Positions 55,185 to 64,000 of a stretch of 64,000 bases of DNA are shown one piece after another. A model generated the notes under the pieces. That model searched no databases, was not told the DNA's origin, and worked only from the letters and a program-made list of their open reading frames with translations. Source of the DNA: Kosakonia oryzae (GTDB taxonomy: Bacteria; Pseudomonadota; Gammaproteobacteria; Enterobacterales; Enterobacteriaceae); the NCBI RefSeq assembly GCF_001658025.2, contig NZ_CP014007.2, positions 2,542,001 through 2,606,000 on the forward strand. The letters run 5' to 3'. A program made the position numbers and the translations under genes. Numbering within the stretch: the first letter of the stretch is position 1; the number at the start of each line of letters is the position of its first letter.

Positions 55185-57482
55185 TCAGGCAATACGCAGG
55201 GTTGCGCGTGTTTGCGCCGGAGTGACGCTAACCGGGATCGATTTTGAGGTGGGCGTACCGGTGCCGTCGCCAAAACGGGTCAGGGGAACCAGTGGGTTCG
55301 TCTCCGGGTAGTAAGCCGCGAGGTTACCGCGCGGGATATCGTAGGCGACAAGGCGGAAATCCTCCACGCGGCGAACCACGCCGTCCGTGGCCAGGGTTTC
55401 AATATCGACGCGAGCGCCATCGCTCAGGCCGAGCGCAGCAATATCGTCCGGGTGCATAAACAGCACATCGCGCTGACCATAAACCCCACGATAACGATCG
55501 TCGAGGCCATAAATGGTGGTGTTGTACTGATCGTGCGAGCGTAACGTCTGCAACACAAACGGCGCGGTGATTTCCGGGCAGACCGCGTCAGGCAGCGCCG
55601 CAGCGCTGAATTCCGCTTTCGCGGATGGCGTATTGAAACGCAGCTCCGCCGCCGCATTGCCCAGCCAGAAACCACCGGGTTCGTCGCAACGGGCATTGAA
55701 ATTCTGAAAGCCAGGGATCGTAGCGGCGATATGGTCACGAATCAGGTTGTAATCGGCGGCCAGCGCCAGCCAGTCGAGTTGCGCTGTGCCTAAGGTCGCA
55801 TGGGCAATCCCGGCGACAATCGCTGTTTCCGAGCGCTGCGTTGCCGCCAGCGGTTTGCCGATCCCTTCGGAAGCATGCACCATGCTGAAGGAGTCTTCGA
55901 CAGTGACAAACTGGCGGCCTGAGGCCTGCACATCCTCTTCGGTACGGCCCAGCGTTGGCAGAATAAGCGACTGTTTCCCCGGCATTAAATGGCTGCGGTT
56001 GAGTTTGGTGCTGATATAGACCGTTAGCCCGCAGCGGCGCAGCGCTTCGCAGGTCAGCGGCGTATCCGGCGCGGCAGCAGCAAGATTACCGCCGAGCGCA
56101 AGCAGCACTTTCACTTCATCGCGCAGCATCGCCTGAATGGCGTCAACCGTATGGTGACCGTGCTCGCGCGGCGGTTCGAAATGGAAGTGGCGGGCAAGGC
56201 TGTCGAGCAGGGCCTGCGGCGGTTTTTCATCGATCCCCATCGTGCGGTTGCCCTGCACATTGCTGTGACCACGCACCGGACACAGCCCGGCTCCCGGTTT
56301 ACCCAGATGGCCGCCGAGCAGTTGCAGGTTGGTAATTTCCCGCACCGTATCCAGCGAGTGTTTGTGCTGGGTAATGCCCATCGCCCAGGTGCAGATCACC
56401 CGTTCTGAGGTCTGCCATATTGCCGCTGCATCACGCAACTGCTGCTGGCTGAGGCCGGATTGCTGCTCAATGGTTTGCCAGTCGGTGGCATCGATTTGCG
56501 CAAACCACGCTTCAATACCCTGGGTGTGCTCAGCAATAAAATCATCCGCGAAGATGCTGCTTTCGCCGTTAGCAAGGCGCTGACGCTGGGTTTCCAGCAA
56601 CGCTTTGGCCATCCCGCGTACCGCTGCCATATCACCGCCGAGATTCGGCTGATAGTAGGAAGAGCTGATGGTTCCCGCCATTGGCGTGACCACTTCCAGC
56701 GGTTTTTGCGGATCGGCAAAACGCTCAAGGCCGCGTTCGCGCAGGGTGTTAAAGGTGACAATTCGCGCGCCGCGATCGGCGGCGTGACGCAGACTATGCA
56801 GCATGCGCGGATGGTTGGTGCCGGGGTTTTGCCCGAAGACAAAAATAGCGTCCGCTTTATCAAAATCGACCAGATGAATGGTGCCTTTACCGACGCCAAT
56901 GCTGCGTTTTAGCCCGGCACCGCTGGCTTCGTGGCACATATTGGAGCAGTCCGGGAAGTTGTTGGTACCGACCATGCGGCCAAACAACTGATACAGGTAA
57001 GAGGCTTCATTGCTGGCGCGCCCGGAGGTGTACAGCTCAAGCTGGTTGGGGTTATCCATCGCCTGAATATGTTCGCCGATCAGCGCCAGCGCATCATCCC
57101 AGCTGATCGGTTCATAGTGGTCGGTTTGCGGGTTATAGCGCAGCGGTTCGGTCAGGCGTCCCTGATATTCAAGAAAGTAATCACTCTGGCGGTTAAGTGC
57201 GCTGACGCTGTGTTGTGCAAAAAACGTGGCGTCGATCTGGCGACGGGTGGCTTCCCAGGTCACGGCTTTCGCACCGTTTTCGCAGAAACTGAAGGTGCTT
57301 TTATTATCATCGCCCCAGGCGCAACCGGGGCAGTCGAAGCCCCGGGCTTTGTTCATGCGCAACAGGTTGCGCAAATTTTTGAGGGCATTTTTGCTGTCAA
57401 TGACGAAGCGAGTGGTGGCTTCCAGAGAGCCCAGACCACCGGCAGCGGCGTGGTAGGGTTTAATTGCTGTTTTAAATTTCAT
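55185..57482 (-). CDS. YdeP-like molybdopterin oxidoreductase (FdhF2 family)
   Basis: A 765-residue protein of the formate dehydrogenase/DMSO reductase superfamily, close to E. coli YdeP (about half identical by eye). Cys51, Cys54 and Cys67 (GFDCPGCAW, then CENGAKA) may hold a [4Fe-4S] cluster. Mo-bis-MGD segments are NFPDCSNMCHE (the Cys position of FDH/Nap-type active sites), GQNPGTNHPRM, GLCPVRGHSNVQG and the C-terminal SHDQYNTTIYG. There is no Tat signal, so it is cytoplasmic. No partner subunit, fdhD or cofactor gene is nearby. YdeP contributes to acid resistance in E. coli; the reaction is unknown. Confidence 0.87.
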   Translation of the reverse strand: MKFKTAIKPYHAAAGGLGSLEATTRFVIDSKNALKNLRNLLRMNKARGFDCPGCAWGDDNKSTFSFCENGAKAVTWEATRRQIDATFFAQHSVSALNRQSDYFLEYQGRLTEPLRYNPQTDHYEPISWDDALALIGEHIQAMDNPNQLELYTSGRASNEASYLYQLFGRMVGTNNFPDCSNMCHEASGAGLKRSIGVGKGTIHLVDFDKADAIFVFGQNPGTNHPRMLHSLRHAADRGARIVTFNTLRERGLERFADPQKPLEVVTPMAGTISSSYYQPNLGGDMAAVRGMAKALLETQRQRLANGESSIFADDFIAEHTQGIEAWFAQIDATDWQTIEQQSGLSQQQLRDAAAIWQTSERVICTWAMGITQHKHSLDTVREITNLQLLGGHLGKPGAGLCPVRGHSNVQGNRTMGIDEKPPQALLDSLARHFHFEPPREHGHHTVDAIQAMLRDEVKVLLALGGNLAAAAPDTPLTCEALRRCGLTVYISTKLNRSHLMPGKQSLILPTLGRTEEDVQASGRQFVTVEDSFSMVHASEGIGKPLAATQRSETAIVAGIAHATLGTAQLDWLALAADYNLIRDHIAATIPGFQNFNARCDEPGGFWLGNAAAELRFNTPSAKAEFSAAALPDAVCPEITAPFVLQTLRSHDQYNTTIYGLDDRYRGVYGQRDVLFMHPDDIAALGLSDGARVDIETLATDGVVRRVEDFRLVAYDIPRGNLAAYYPETNPLVPLTRFGDGTGTPTSKSIPVSVTPAQTRATLRIA

Positions 57483-57624
57483 TGGTTCTTCCGGATGCGG
57501 GTTGTTACAGCGTTATCCTGGCTCGTGTAACAACAACCCTTAATCAACAACCACCTTTTATCACACAATTAACGAGATGTTTACCATTTGCGCAACAAGA
57601 AGAACCGAATGAAGTGCCGGGAGA

Positions 57625-58548
57625 TTAACCCGGCATGATTTTACGGATCGCGCTGATAAGCGTATGCGCAGCAGGTGGCAGCGGCGTATCGACACGCGTG
57701 ATAATGCCGACCGGATCGCCGATTCCCAGCGGTGGGATCGGCAGGGCGACCAGCGAGCCGAGGCGCAAATCATCTTTTACCGCGCCCGACGGCACAAACC
57801 AGACGTAGTCAAAGCCGACGGTTAACTGGCGCGACAGCGAGGCGGAGAGCGTCTCGATACAGCCAGCGGGCAGTTTGCAATTCTGGCTGGACAGCAGTTC
57901 TTCTGCGCTATCACGCGGAGGGGTGCCTTCCGGTAAAACGACCACCGGCCATTCAAGTACCCGGCTCAATGTGATGGTACTTTGCAGCAGGGGATGATTT
58001 GGGCGCACCACCAGTTTCAGTGATTCCAGAAACAGCAGTTCGTAATTAAGGCCGCTCATCAGTTCCGGGTCTGACATCCGGCCAATGCCCAGATCGAGCT
58101 CGCCGGACTTCAGCCCGGCCAGCAGCATCGGATTATGGGCAGTAGCGACCTGAATCTTAAGATCCGGCTGTTGTTTATGAAGCTGGCCAATCACCGCCGG
58201 CAAAATACCCAGCGCGGCAGTCGGCAGAGCGCCGATACGGATCAGATCGCTTTTCTGTTCCGTTTTATGATCCAGCGACTGCCCGGCAATATTGACGGCA
58301 TCCAGCACCCGCACCGCGTGCGTCAGAAACTGCTCGCCGACATGCGTCAACTGTGCGCCGAGACGGCCGCGTTCAAACAGACGCTTGCCGGTCAGTTGTT
58401 CCAGTTCATTCAGCGTTTTCGACAGCGCTGGCTGGCTTAAATTAAGGGTTTCAGCCGCGCGCCCCAGAGTTCCTTGTTGAGCGACGGCCACGAAGGTATG
58501 TAAATGGCGCAGGCGAATGCGCTGTGAAAAGAGACCATTTTTTTCCAT
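57625..58548 (-). CDS. ydcI: YdcI, LysR-family regulator
   Basis: A 307-residue LysR regulator that aligns along its length with E. coli YdcI (MEKNGLFSQRIRLRHLHTFV, HTH GTLGRAAETLNLSQPALSKTL). YdcI is linked to acid and general stress response in Salmonella. It is divergent from ydcJ as in K-12. The about 300-base shared region contains both promoters, so it may control ydcJ. Confidence 0.94.
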   Translation of the reverse strand: MEKNGLFSQRIRLRHLHTFVAVAQQGTLGRAAETLNLSQPALSKTLNELEQLTGKRLFERGRLGAQLTHVGEQFLTHAVRVLDAVNIAGQSLDHKTEQKSDLIRIGALPTAALGILPAVIGQLHKQQPDLKIQVATAHNPMLLAGLKSGELDLGIGRMSDPELMSGLNYELLFLESLKLVVRPNHPLLQSTITLSRVLEWPVVVLPEGTPPRDSAEELLSSQNCKLPAGCIETLSASLSRQLTVGFDYVWFVPSGAVKDDLRLGSLVALPIPPLGIGDPVGIITRVDTPLPPAAHTLISAIRKIMPG

Positions 58549-58846
58549 AAGATGATGTTAAAAACTAAGCGGATTCGGTGACAAGAAAAGTTGTTTATTT
58601 TAATAACTTGATTGCAAAGTATTCTTAACATCTAATCTATTTGAGTTACAAACAGATTTTCCGCGCAGTGTGACGAAACCAGCAACTTTGTATGGCTTTC
58701 TTCGACGGTTTCCATAATCTTTCGTTATGTTTTTTGTGCTTCAGCGGCGTCCGTTTCCTGCCACGATCACACTTTGTAAATTTCCCATCACGCATGTGAA
58801 TGAGCTTCCTACACTCCAGAAGAGAGCACACAGGAAGGAAAATGAA

Positions 58847-60190
58847 ATGGGTTACAACATCACGGCCGATGAGATACGCGAACAATTTTCACAAGCCATG
58901 TCGGCAATGTACCAGCAGGAAGTTCCGCAATACGGCACGCTGCTGGAACTGGTTGCTGATGTGAACCTCGCCGTTCTGGAACACAATCCCCGATTGCATG
59001 AACAACTGGTCAATGCGGATGAACTGGCGCGGCTTAATGTTGAGCGCCACGGCGCGATTCGGGTGGGCACTGCGGAAGAGTTATCCTGGCTGCGGCGAAT
59101 GTTTGCCGTCATGGGGATGTACCCGGTGAGCTATTACGACCTGTCGCAGGCGGGCGTACCGGTGCACTCTACCGCGTTTCGTCCGGTGGATGACGCCGCG
59201 CTGGCGCGCAATCCGTTTCGCATTTTTACCTCGCTGCTGCGGCTGGAGTTGATAGAGAACGAGTCGTTGCGCAACAAAGCGGCGGCGATTCTGGCGAAGC
59301 GCGATATCTTTACCCCGGCTTGCCGCCAGTTGATCGAATTGCATGAACTGAACGGCGGTTTTACCGAGCCGCAGGCCAACGCTTTTGTGCAGGAAGCGCT
59401 GGAGACATTCCGCTGGCATCGTCATGCCACGGTCGATGAGCAAACATACCAGGCGCTGCACAACGAGCACCGGCTGATTGCCGATGTGGTCTGTTTCCCC
59501 GGCTGCCATATCAATCACTTAACGCCGCGCACACTGGATATCGATCGTGTGCAGGCGCTGATGCCTAAATACGGTATCGAGCCGAAGATCCTGATCGAAG
59601 GGCCACCGCGCCGCGATGTGCCGATTTTACTGCGTCAGACCAGCTTCAAAGCGCTGGATGAACCGGTGCTGTTCAACGGTGAACATCAGGGAACGCATAC
59701 TGCGCGCTTCGGCGAAATCGAGCAGCGCGGCGTGGCGCTGACGCCAAAAGGGCGGGCGCTGTACGATCAGTTATTGGCAGAGGCGGGCACTGGCAAAGAC
59801 AATCTCACGCACCAGTTGCATTTACAGGATGTCTTCAAAGCCTTCCCGGACAGCGAAATGCTGTTGCGCAAGCAGGATCTGGCATGGTTCCGCTACCGGT
59901 TGACGCCGACCGGCGAAGCGCATCGCCAGGCGATCCGTCCCGGTGACGATCCACAACCGCTGATCGAACGCGGCTGGGTAGTGGCGCAGCCCATCACCTA
60001 CGAAGATTTTCTCCCGGTCAGCGCGGCGGGGATTTTCCAGTCCAACCTCGGTAATGAAACCCAGGCGCGCAGCCACGGCAACGCCAGCAAAGCGCAGTTT
60101 GAAGCGGCGCTCGGTTGCCCGGTACTCGACGAATTCACCCTTTATCAGGAGGCCTCCGAGCGCAGCAAACGACGTTGCGGTCTGCTGTAA
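58847..60190 (+). CDS. ydcJ: YdcJ, 2-oxoadipate dioxygenase/decarboxylase family (DUF1338)
   Basis: A 447-residue DUF1338 protein. Family members (HglS) convert 2-oxoadipate to D-2-hydroxyglutarate in lysine catabolism, using a VOC-like metal site. Candidate metal ligands are the His of STAFRPVDD-region (GVPVHSTAF), His in INHLTPRTLDID and the Glu in EQRGVALTPKG. The sequence is very close to E. coli YdcJ. AAGGA lies before the chosen ATG. Confidence 0.94.
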   Translation: MGYNITADEIREQFSQAMSAMYQQEVPQYGTLLELVADVNLAVLEHNPRLHEQLVNADELARLNVERHGAIRVGTAEELSWLRRMFAVMGMYPVSYYDLSQAGVPVHSTAFRPVDDAALARNPFRIFTSLLRLELIENESLRNKAAAILAKRDIFTPACRQLIELHELNGGFTEPQANAFVQEALETFRWHRHATVDEQTYQALHNEHRLIADVVCFPGCHINHLTPRTLDIDRVQALMPKYGIEPKILIEGPPRRDVPILLRQTSFKALDEPVLFNGEHQGTHTARFGEIEQRGVALTPKGRALYDQLLAEAGTGKDNLTHQLHLQDVFKAFPDSEMLLRKQDLAWFRYRLTPTGEAHRQAIRPGDDPQPLIERGWVVAQPITYEDFLPVSAAGIFQSNLGNETQARSHGNASKAQFEAALGCPVLDEFTLYQEASERSKRRCGLL

Positions 60191-60198
60191 AACAGGTA

Positions 60199-60229
60199 AT
60201 CATCCAGAAATCAGTTATTTCTGGATGAT
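60199..60229 (+). terminator. Hairpin between ydcJ and the esterase gene
   Basis: ATCATCCAGAAAT (60199-60211) and ATTTCTGGATGAT (60217-60229) form a perfect 13-bp stem with loop CAGTT. No U-run follows. The right arm includes GGATG, the only ribosome-site-like sequence for the esterase ATG at 60236, so it may control translation rather than end transcription. Confidence 0.55.
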
Positions 60230-60235
60230 GTTGCT

Positions 60236-61744
60236 ATGGAGAATCCTTCCGCGCCGCTGGCGCATACCCGCCACGGCAGCGTGCTGGGCTGTCGCGAAGC
60301 GGCCTTTAATGTCTGGCGCGGTATTCCGTTTGCCGCGCCGCCCGTTGGTCCGCTGCGCTGGCGTGCGCCGCAGCCGGTGGAACCCTGGCAAGGGGTGCGC
60401 AGCGCCGACCGTTTTTCTGCCGCCAGCTGGCAAAACAGCGAGTCTTGTCAGCAGATTGGCGGTGGCGATCCGGGGCAATTCTCTGAAGATTGCCTCTACC
60501 TTAACGTCTGGTCGCCCGCCGAACGCGAAAAACCGCTGCCGGTGATGGTCTGGCTGCACGGCGGCGGGTTTACCATTGGCTCCGGCGGGCTACCGCCCTA
60601 CGACGGCAAAGCGCTGGCCGCGCGCGGCGTGGTGCTGGTGACGCTCAATTACCGGCTCGGTCATCTCGGCTTTTTCGCCCATCCGGCGCTGGAAGCCGAA
60701 CAGGGTGAACGCGTATATAACTTCGGTTTGCTCGACCAAATCGCCGCTTTGCGCTGGGTGCAGGAGAACATTGCCGCGTTTGGCGGCGATGCGGAAAACG
60801 TTACGCTGTTTGGCGAATCGGCCGGGGCGCGCAGCGTGATGGCGCTGATGGCTTCTCCACGGGCAAAAGGGCTGTTTCATAAAAGCATTATTCAGAGCAG
60901 CTATACCTTGCCGGATACGCCGCGGGAAGCGGCTCTGGCAAAAGGCGAAGCGGTGGCTGCGCATTTTGGCCTGACAAACGCCAGTGCGGAGCAATTGCGG
61001 GCGATCCCGGCCGATGCGTGCTGGCCGCTGGGTGCGCCGCTGAAAATTGCCCCCGCACCGATTGTCGGCGACGAGGTGCTGCCGGAACCGACGCTGGATG
61101 TGTTTTTTGCCGCAAGGCAGCATCCGATGCCGGTGCTTATTGGCTCGAACAGCGATGAAGCCAGCGTGATGGCGGAGTTTGGCGTCGATCTTGCCGGGCA
61201 GATCGAGAAAATTCGCCGCGAGCAGCGCCTCGGGTTAGGGCTGATTAAATTGCTTTATCCGCGAGTGAAGGGCGATGCCGAGCTCGGCCGCCAGGTGTGC
61301 CGCGATATGGCATTTACCACGCTCGGGCTGGTGGTGATGCAGGCGCAGCAACGGGTGCGGCAACCCTGCTGGCGCTACTGGTTTGATTATGTTGCGGAAG
61401 CCGCGCATGACACTTACGTCAACGGCGCGTGGCACGGTAACGAAGTGCCGTACGTATTCGACAATCTTATGCTTTCGGAGCCCTCGCGCAGCTACGTTAA
61501 CCCGCGCGATCTGGCGTTTGCCGCACATCTTGCCGATTACTGGGTGCAGTTTGCCCATCATGCCAGCCGTCATTGTGAATCGCTTGCCGGTCCGGTGAAC
61601 TGGCTGGCCTGCGTGCGTGGGCGCGACAGGCTGCTGCGCATCGGATTGAATAAACATGCAGGATTTCGCCTGGTTAATCGCTTTATGCGTACGCGTCTGA
61701 GCTTCTTCCGCCGGGTGATGCGCCATCACGTTAAGCTGGATTAG
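60236..61744 (+). CDS. Type B carboxylesterase (PnbA-like)
   Basis: A 502-residue carboxylesterase/lipase of the type B (cholinesterase-like) family. Key features are the N-terminal FNVWRGIPFAAPPVGPLRW, oxyanion loop LHGGGFTIGSGG, nucleophile elbow TLFGESAGARSV (Ser), acidic residue in GSNSDEASVM, and His in NGAWHGNEVPYVF. There is no signal peptide, so it is cytoplasmic. Physiological substrate is unknown. It starts 45 bases after ydcJ and probably shares its transcript. It overlaps a convergent LysR gene by 14 bases. Confidence 0.9.
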   Translation: MENPSAPLAHTRHGSVLGCREAAFNVWRGIPFAAPPVGPLRWRAPQPVEPWQGVRSADRFSAASWQNSESCQQIGGGDPGQFSEDCLYLNVWSPAEREKPLPVMVWLHGGGFTIGSGGLPPYDGKALAARGVVLVTLNYRLGHLGFFAHPALEAEQGERVYNFGLLDQIAALRWVQENIAAFGGDAENVTLFGESAGARSVMALMASPRAKGLFHKSIIQSSYTLPDTPREAALAKGEAVAAHFGLTNASAEQLRAIPADACWPLGAPLKIAPAPIVGDEVLPEPTLDVFFAARQHPMPVLIGSNSDEASVMAEFGVDLAGQIEKIRREQRLGLGLIKLLYPRVKGDAELGRQVCRDMAFTTLGLVVMQAQQRVRQPCWRYWFDYVAEAAHDTYVNGAWHGNEVPYVFDNLMLSEPSRSYVNPRDLAFAAHLADYWVQFAHHASRHCESLAGPVNWLACVRGRDRLLRIGLNKHAGFRLVNRFMRTRLSFFRRVMRHHVKLD

Positions 61745-62582
61745 CCGCCAGCAAGCCCTCACGAAACGCTGCCAGCCCGTCGGCTTTATTGCCCGACTGG
61801 CGCAGGACAAGCCGGTAGCTGGCGCCGGTCTTAATACTCAGCGCAAACGGCCGCTGAAGCCGCCCGGCGCGGATATCCTCTGCCACAACTGTCTCGTCGG
61901 CAATGGTTATACCCAGCCCCTGGATGGCGGCAGTAATCGCCAGATCCATGGTGTCGAAGTGTTGATTTTTCCTCATAGCCGGCTGGAAATCCTGCTGCTT
62001 CGCCAGCCACAGTGACCAGTCGGTTTTATCCCGCGTCGGATGCAGCAGCGTCGCTTTCTCCAGCGGCATTTTTGCGGCCAGTGTACTGTTAAGTACCGGC
62101 GTCAGCGCCTCTTCAAACAGCAAATCCCCGGCGCTTAACTGCGTGCCGAACACAATCGCTGCGTCATAAGGTTCTGTTTTGAAATTGATGGTGTGATCGG
62201 TCGTGGTGGTGAGCGCAACCTGCAGTTCCGGATAGCGCTGCTCAATGTGCAACAGCTTCGGCACCAGCCAGCGCATGGCGCAGGTTGGCGCTTTCAGGCG
62301 CACCACCGTTTGCTGCGCGCGTGCCTGGTCGGCAACCATCAACAGGTGCTCAAAGGCGCTGCGTAGTTCCGGCAGCAGGGCGCTGCCCTGTGGGGATAAG
62401 TGCAGCCCGCGGGCGTGGCGCTCAAACAATGGAAAGCCAAACCAGCTTTCCAGCGTGGCGATCTTGCGGCTGACCGCGCCCTGCGTCAGGCATAACTCAC
62501 GCGCAGCGTGCGTCAAATTGAGATGGCGGGCGGTGACCAGAAAGGCGTCAATGGCATTCAGCGGCAGGGTTCGGTGCGACAT
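61731..62582 (-). CDS. LysR-family regulator (GcvA-like)
   Basis: A 283-residue LysR protein with HTH LTHAARELCLTQGAVSRKIATLE and a GcvA/AmpR-like effector domain (RLKAPTCAMRWLVPKLLHIEQRYPELQV). It is divergent from the aminotransferase and amino-acid binding protein genes, its likely targets. The ribosome site is weak. Confidence 0.9.
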   Translation of the reverse strand: MSHRTLPLNAIDAFLVTARHLNLTHAARELCLTQGAVSRKIATLESWFGFPLFERHARGLHLSPQGSALLPELRSAFEHLLMVADQARAQQTVVRLKAPTCAMRWLVPKLLHIEQRYPELQVALTTTTDHTINFKTEPYDAAIVFGTQLSAGDLLFEEALTPVLNSTLAAKMPLEKATLLHPTRDKTDWSLWLAKQQDFQPAMRKNQHFDTMDLAITAAIQGLGITIADETVVAEDIRAGRLQRPFALSIKTGASYRLVLRQSGNKADGLAAFREGLLAANPA

Positions 62583-62693
62583 GGCAACTCCAGCTATGTG
62601 TTTTTATCATGGCTATTATGACAACAATTCGATTGTCGCGACAGCGTGCTTTTGGTTTGAATGCTTATGCACTTTTTAGCGAAAGGATGAACA

Positions 62694-63863
62694 ATGACTT
62701 TGCGCACGCCGGTGAGAACCCGCTCTAAATTACCTGATGTCGGCACCACCATTTTTACCGTGATTGGCCAGCTTTCCGCCGAGCACAACGCGATTAACCT
62801 CTCTCAGGGCGCGCCCAATTTCCCCTGCGATCCGCAACTGGTTGCCGGTGTTACCCGCGCCATGCAGGAGAATCACAACCAGTACGCGCCCATGACCGGG
62901 CTGCGTTCGCTGAAAGAGCGTATTGCGCAGAAAATTGCCGATCTCTACCACACGCATTACGACATCGACAGCGAAGTGCTGATCACCGCCAGCGCCAGCC
63001 AGGGTTTGTACTCCGCCATTAGCGGGCTGGTGCATCCGGGCGATGAAGTGATCTACTTTGAGCCGTCGTTTGACAGCTATGCGCCGATTGTTCGTTTGCA
63101 GGGCGCCACACCGATTGCCATTAAGCTGACGGTGCCGGATTTCGCCGTTAACTGGAATGAAGTGCAGGCCGCAATTACGCCGCGCACGCGGATGATCATC
63201 GTTAACACCCCGCACAACCCCAGCGGGCAGGTCTTCTCCCGCGCTGATCTCGATCATCTGGCCGCCTTAACCCGTAATACGGATATTGTGATCCTCTCGG
63301 ATGAGGTGTACGAGCACGTCGTATTTGACGGTGAACCGCATCACGGCATGGCGACGCACCCGCAACTGGCGGAGCGCAGCGTGATCGTCTCTTCTTTCGG
63401 GAAAACCTATCACGTTACCGGCTGGCGCGTTGGCTACTGCGTTGCTCCCGCTGAATTGATGGATGAAATCTGCAAGGTACATCAATTTTTGATGTTCTCT
63501 GCCGATACCCCGATGCAGTACGCGTTTGCCGAGCAGATGCGCGATCCGCAAGGCTGGCTGATGCTGTCGTCGTTTTATCAGCGCAAGCGCGATCTGCTGC
63601 AAACACTGCTGGCTGATTCACCGTTCCGCCTGTTACCCAGCGCCGGTTCTTTCTTCCTGTTAGCGGATTACAGTGCGTTCAGCGATGAGAGTGACAGCGA
63701 GATGGTCAAACGCCTGATTACTGAGTACGGTGTGGCGACCATACCGCTGTCGGCGTTTTATACAGACGGGACAGATAACAAACTCATTCGCCTCTCTTTT
63801 GCCAAAGATGAGGCCACATTAAGAGCAGGCGCGCAGGCCCTGTGTCGTGTTAAGCCACGCTAA
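62694..63863 (+). CDS. PLP-dependent class I/II aminotransferase (YbdL/methionine aminotransferase-like)
   Basis: A 389-residue fold-type I aminotransferase related to E. coli YbdL and kynurenine aminotransferases. Seen are the start SKLPDVGTTIFTVI, substrate region NQYAPMTGLRSLKERIA, NTPHNPSG, ILSDEVYEH, and the PLP lysine in VSSFGKTYHVTGWRVGY. Probable substrates are methionine or aromatic amino acids. GAAAGGA precedes the ATG. It is followed 12 bases later by an amino-acid binding protein gene, so both serve uptake and use of an amino acid. Confidence 0.91.
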   Translation: MTLRTPVRTRSKLPDVGTTIFTVIGQLSAEHNAINLSQGAPNFPCDPQLVAGVTRAMQENHNQYAPMTGLRSLKERIAQKIADLYHTHYDIDSEVLITASASQGLYSAISGLVHPGDEVIYFEPSFDSYAPIVRLQGATPIAIKLTVPDFAVNWNEVQAAITPRTRMIIVNTPHNPSGQVFSRADLDHLAALTRNTDIVILSDEVYEHVVFDGEPHHGMATHPQLAERSVIVSSFGKTYHVTGWRVGYCVAPAELMDEICKVHQFLMFSADTPMQYAFAEQMRDPQGWLMLSSFYQRKRDLLQTLLADSPFRLLPSAGSFFLLADYSAFSDESDSEMVKRLITEYGVATIPLSAFYTDGTDNKLIRLSFAKDEATLRAGAQALCRVKPR

Positions 63864-63875
63864 GGAGCGTTAATA

Positions 63876-64000
63876 ATGAAACTAAAAGCACTCTGTCTGG
63901 GGATGGGTTTGCTCTGCTCACTCTCTTCATTCGCGGCAACCGAACTGCGTTACGGCGTTGAGGCGGAATATCCGCCGTTCGAAAGCCGCAATGCCGCAGG
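63876..64000 (+). CDS. Periplasmic amino-acid-binding protein, N-terminal part
   Basis: Runs off the window end. The first 41 codons encode a signal peptide (MKLKALCLGMGLLCSLSSFA, cleavage near SFA-ATE) and then ELRYGVEAEYPPFESRNAAG, the typical first strand of family 3 ABC solute-binding proteins for polar or basic amino acids. TAAGGAG gives a good ribosome site. It is in an operon with the aminotransferase. Confidence 0.85.
   Translation, partial: MKLKALCLGMGLLCSLSSFAATELRYGVEAEYPPFESRNAA

Overview
This window is a piece of an enterobacterial chromosome, most like the Enterobacter/Kosakonia/Klebsiella group. The backbone genes (tyrR, tpx, ycjG, mpaA, mppA, dgcM, zntB, fnrS, dbpA, ttcA, nifJ, hslJ, ldhA, ydbH-ynbE-ydbL, azoR, hrpA, ydcF, aldA, gapC, cybB, trg, ydcI, ydcJ) run in nearly the order I recall for E. 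coli K-12 near 30-32 min. They are about as similar as one expects between related genera. No insertion sequence, prophage or CRISPR array was seen. ttcA, which carries the Rac attachment site in K-12, is intact.

Layout. 0-6 kb: end of ycjF, then tyrR with a TyrR box, tpx, and a murein-peptide recycling block (ycjG, mpaA, mppA). 6-10 kb: a RyhB-family sRNA with a Fur box, ydiH, and a c-di-GMP pair (dgcM plus a MHYT-GGDEF-EAL protein). 10.4-16.4 kb: a short chemoreceptor without a periplasmic domain, zntB, FnrS with an FNR site, a proline-rich microprotein, dbpA, ttcA and two small proteins. 16.5-24 kb: nifJ, a gene-poor stretch, a cold-shock gene followed by a tRNA-like sequence, small secreted or lipid-anchored proteins, ldhA. 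24.4-34 kb: the ydbH lipid-bridge operon, LysR and MarR regulators (the MarR gene has a structured leader), azoR, hrpA and a REP/BIME repeat. 34-39 kb: a four-gene operon of MFS pump, adaptor, outer-membrane channel and O-methyltransferase. 39-40.4 kb: an AT-rich islet with one gene, a YopJ-family (peptidase C55) type III effector. 40.4-51.7 kb: ydcF, aldA, a hydrolase, an intact gapC, cybB, an MHS transporter, a Cys-rich small protein, frmRA without frmB, and trg behind a sigma-28 promoter. 51.7-64 kb: a DUF2076 protein, a membrane PQQ dehydrogenase, a YdeP-like molybdoenzyme, ydcI/ydcJ, a carboxylesterase, a LysR gene and a divergent aminotransferase with the start of a periplasmic amino-acid binding protein.

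Taken together, the region handles aromatic amino acid control, wall-peptide recycling, anaerobic redox (nifJ, ldhA, FnrS), iron response (RyhB), aldehyde detoxification (aldA, frmA), motility and c-di-GMP signalling. The accessory parts (effector, efflux/methyltransferase operon, chimeric chemoreceptor, PQQ dehydrogenase) fit a host- or plant-associated lifestyle. The most unusual items are the orphan YopJ-family effector, the tRNA-like sequence behind the cold-shock gene, and a leader RNA with pseudoknot potential before the MarR gene. Family names come from recognising the sequences by eye; no database search was run.
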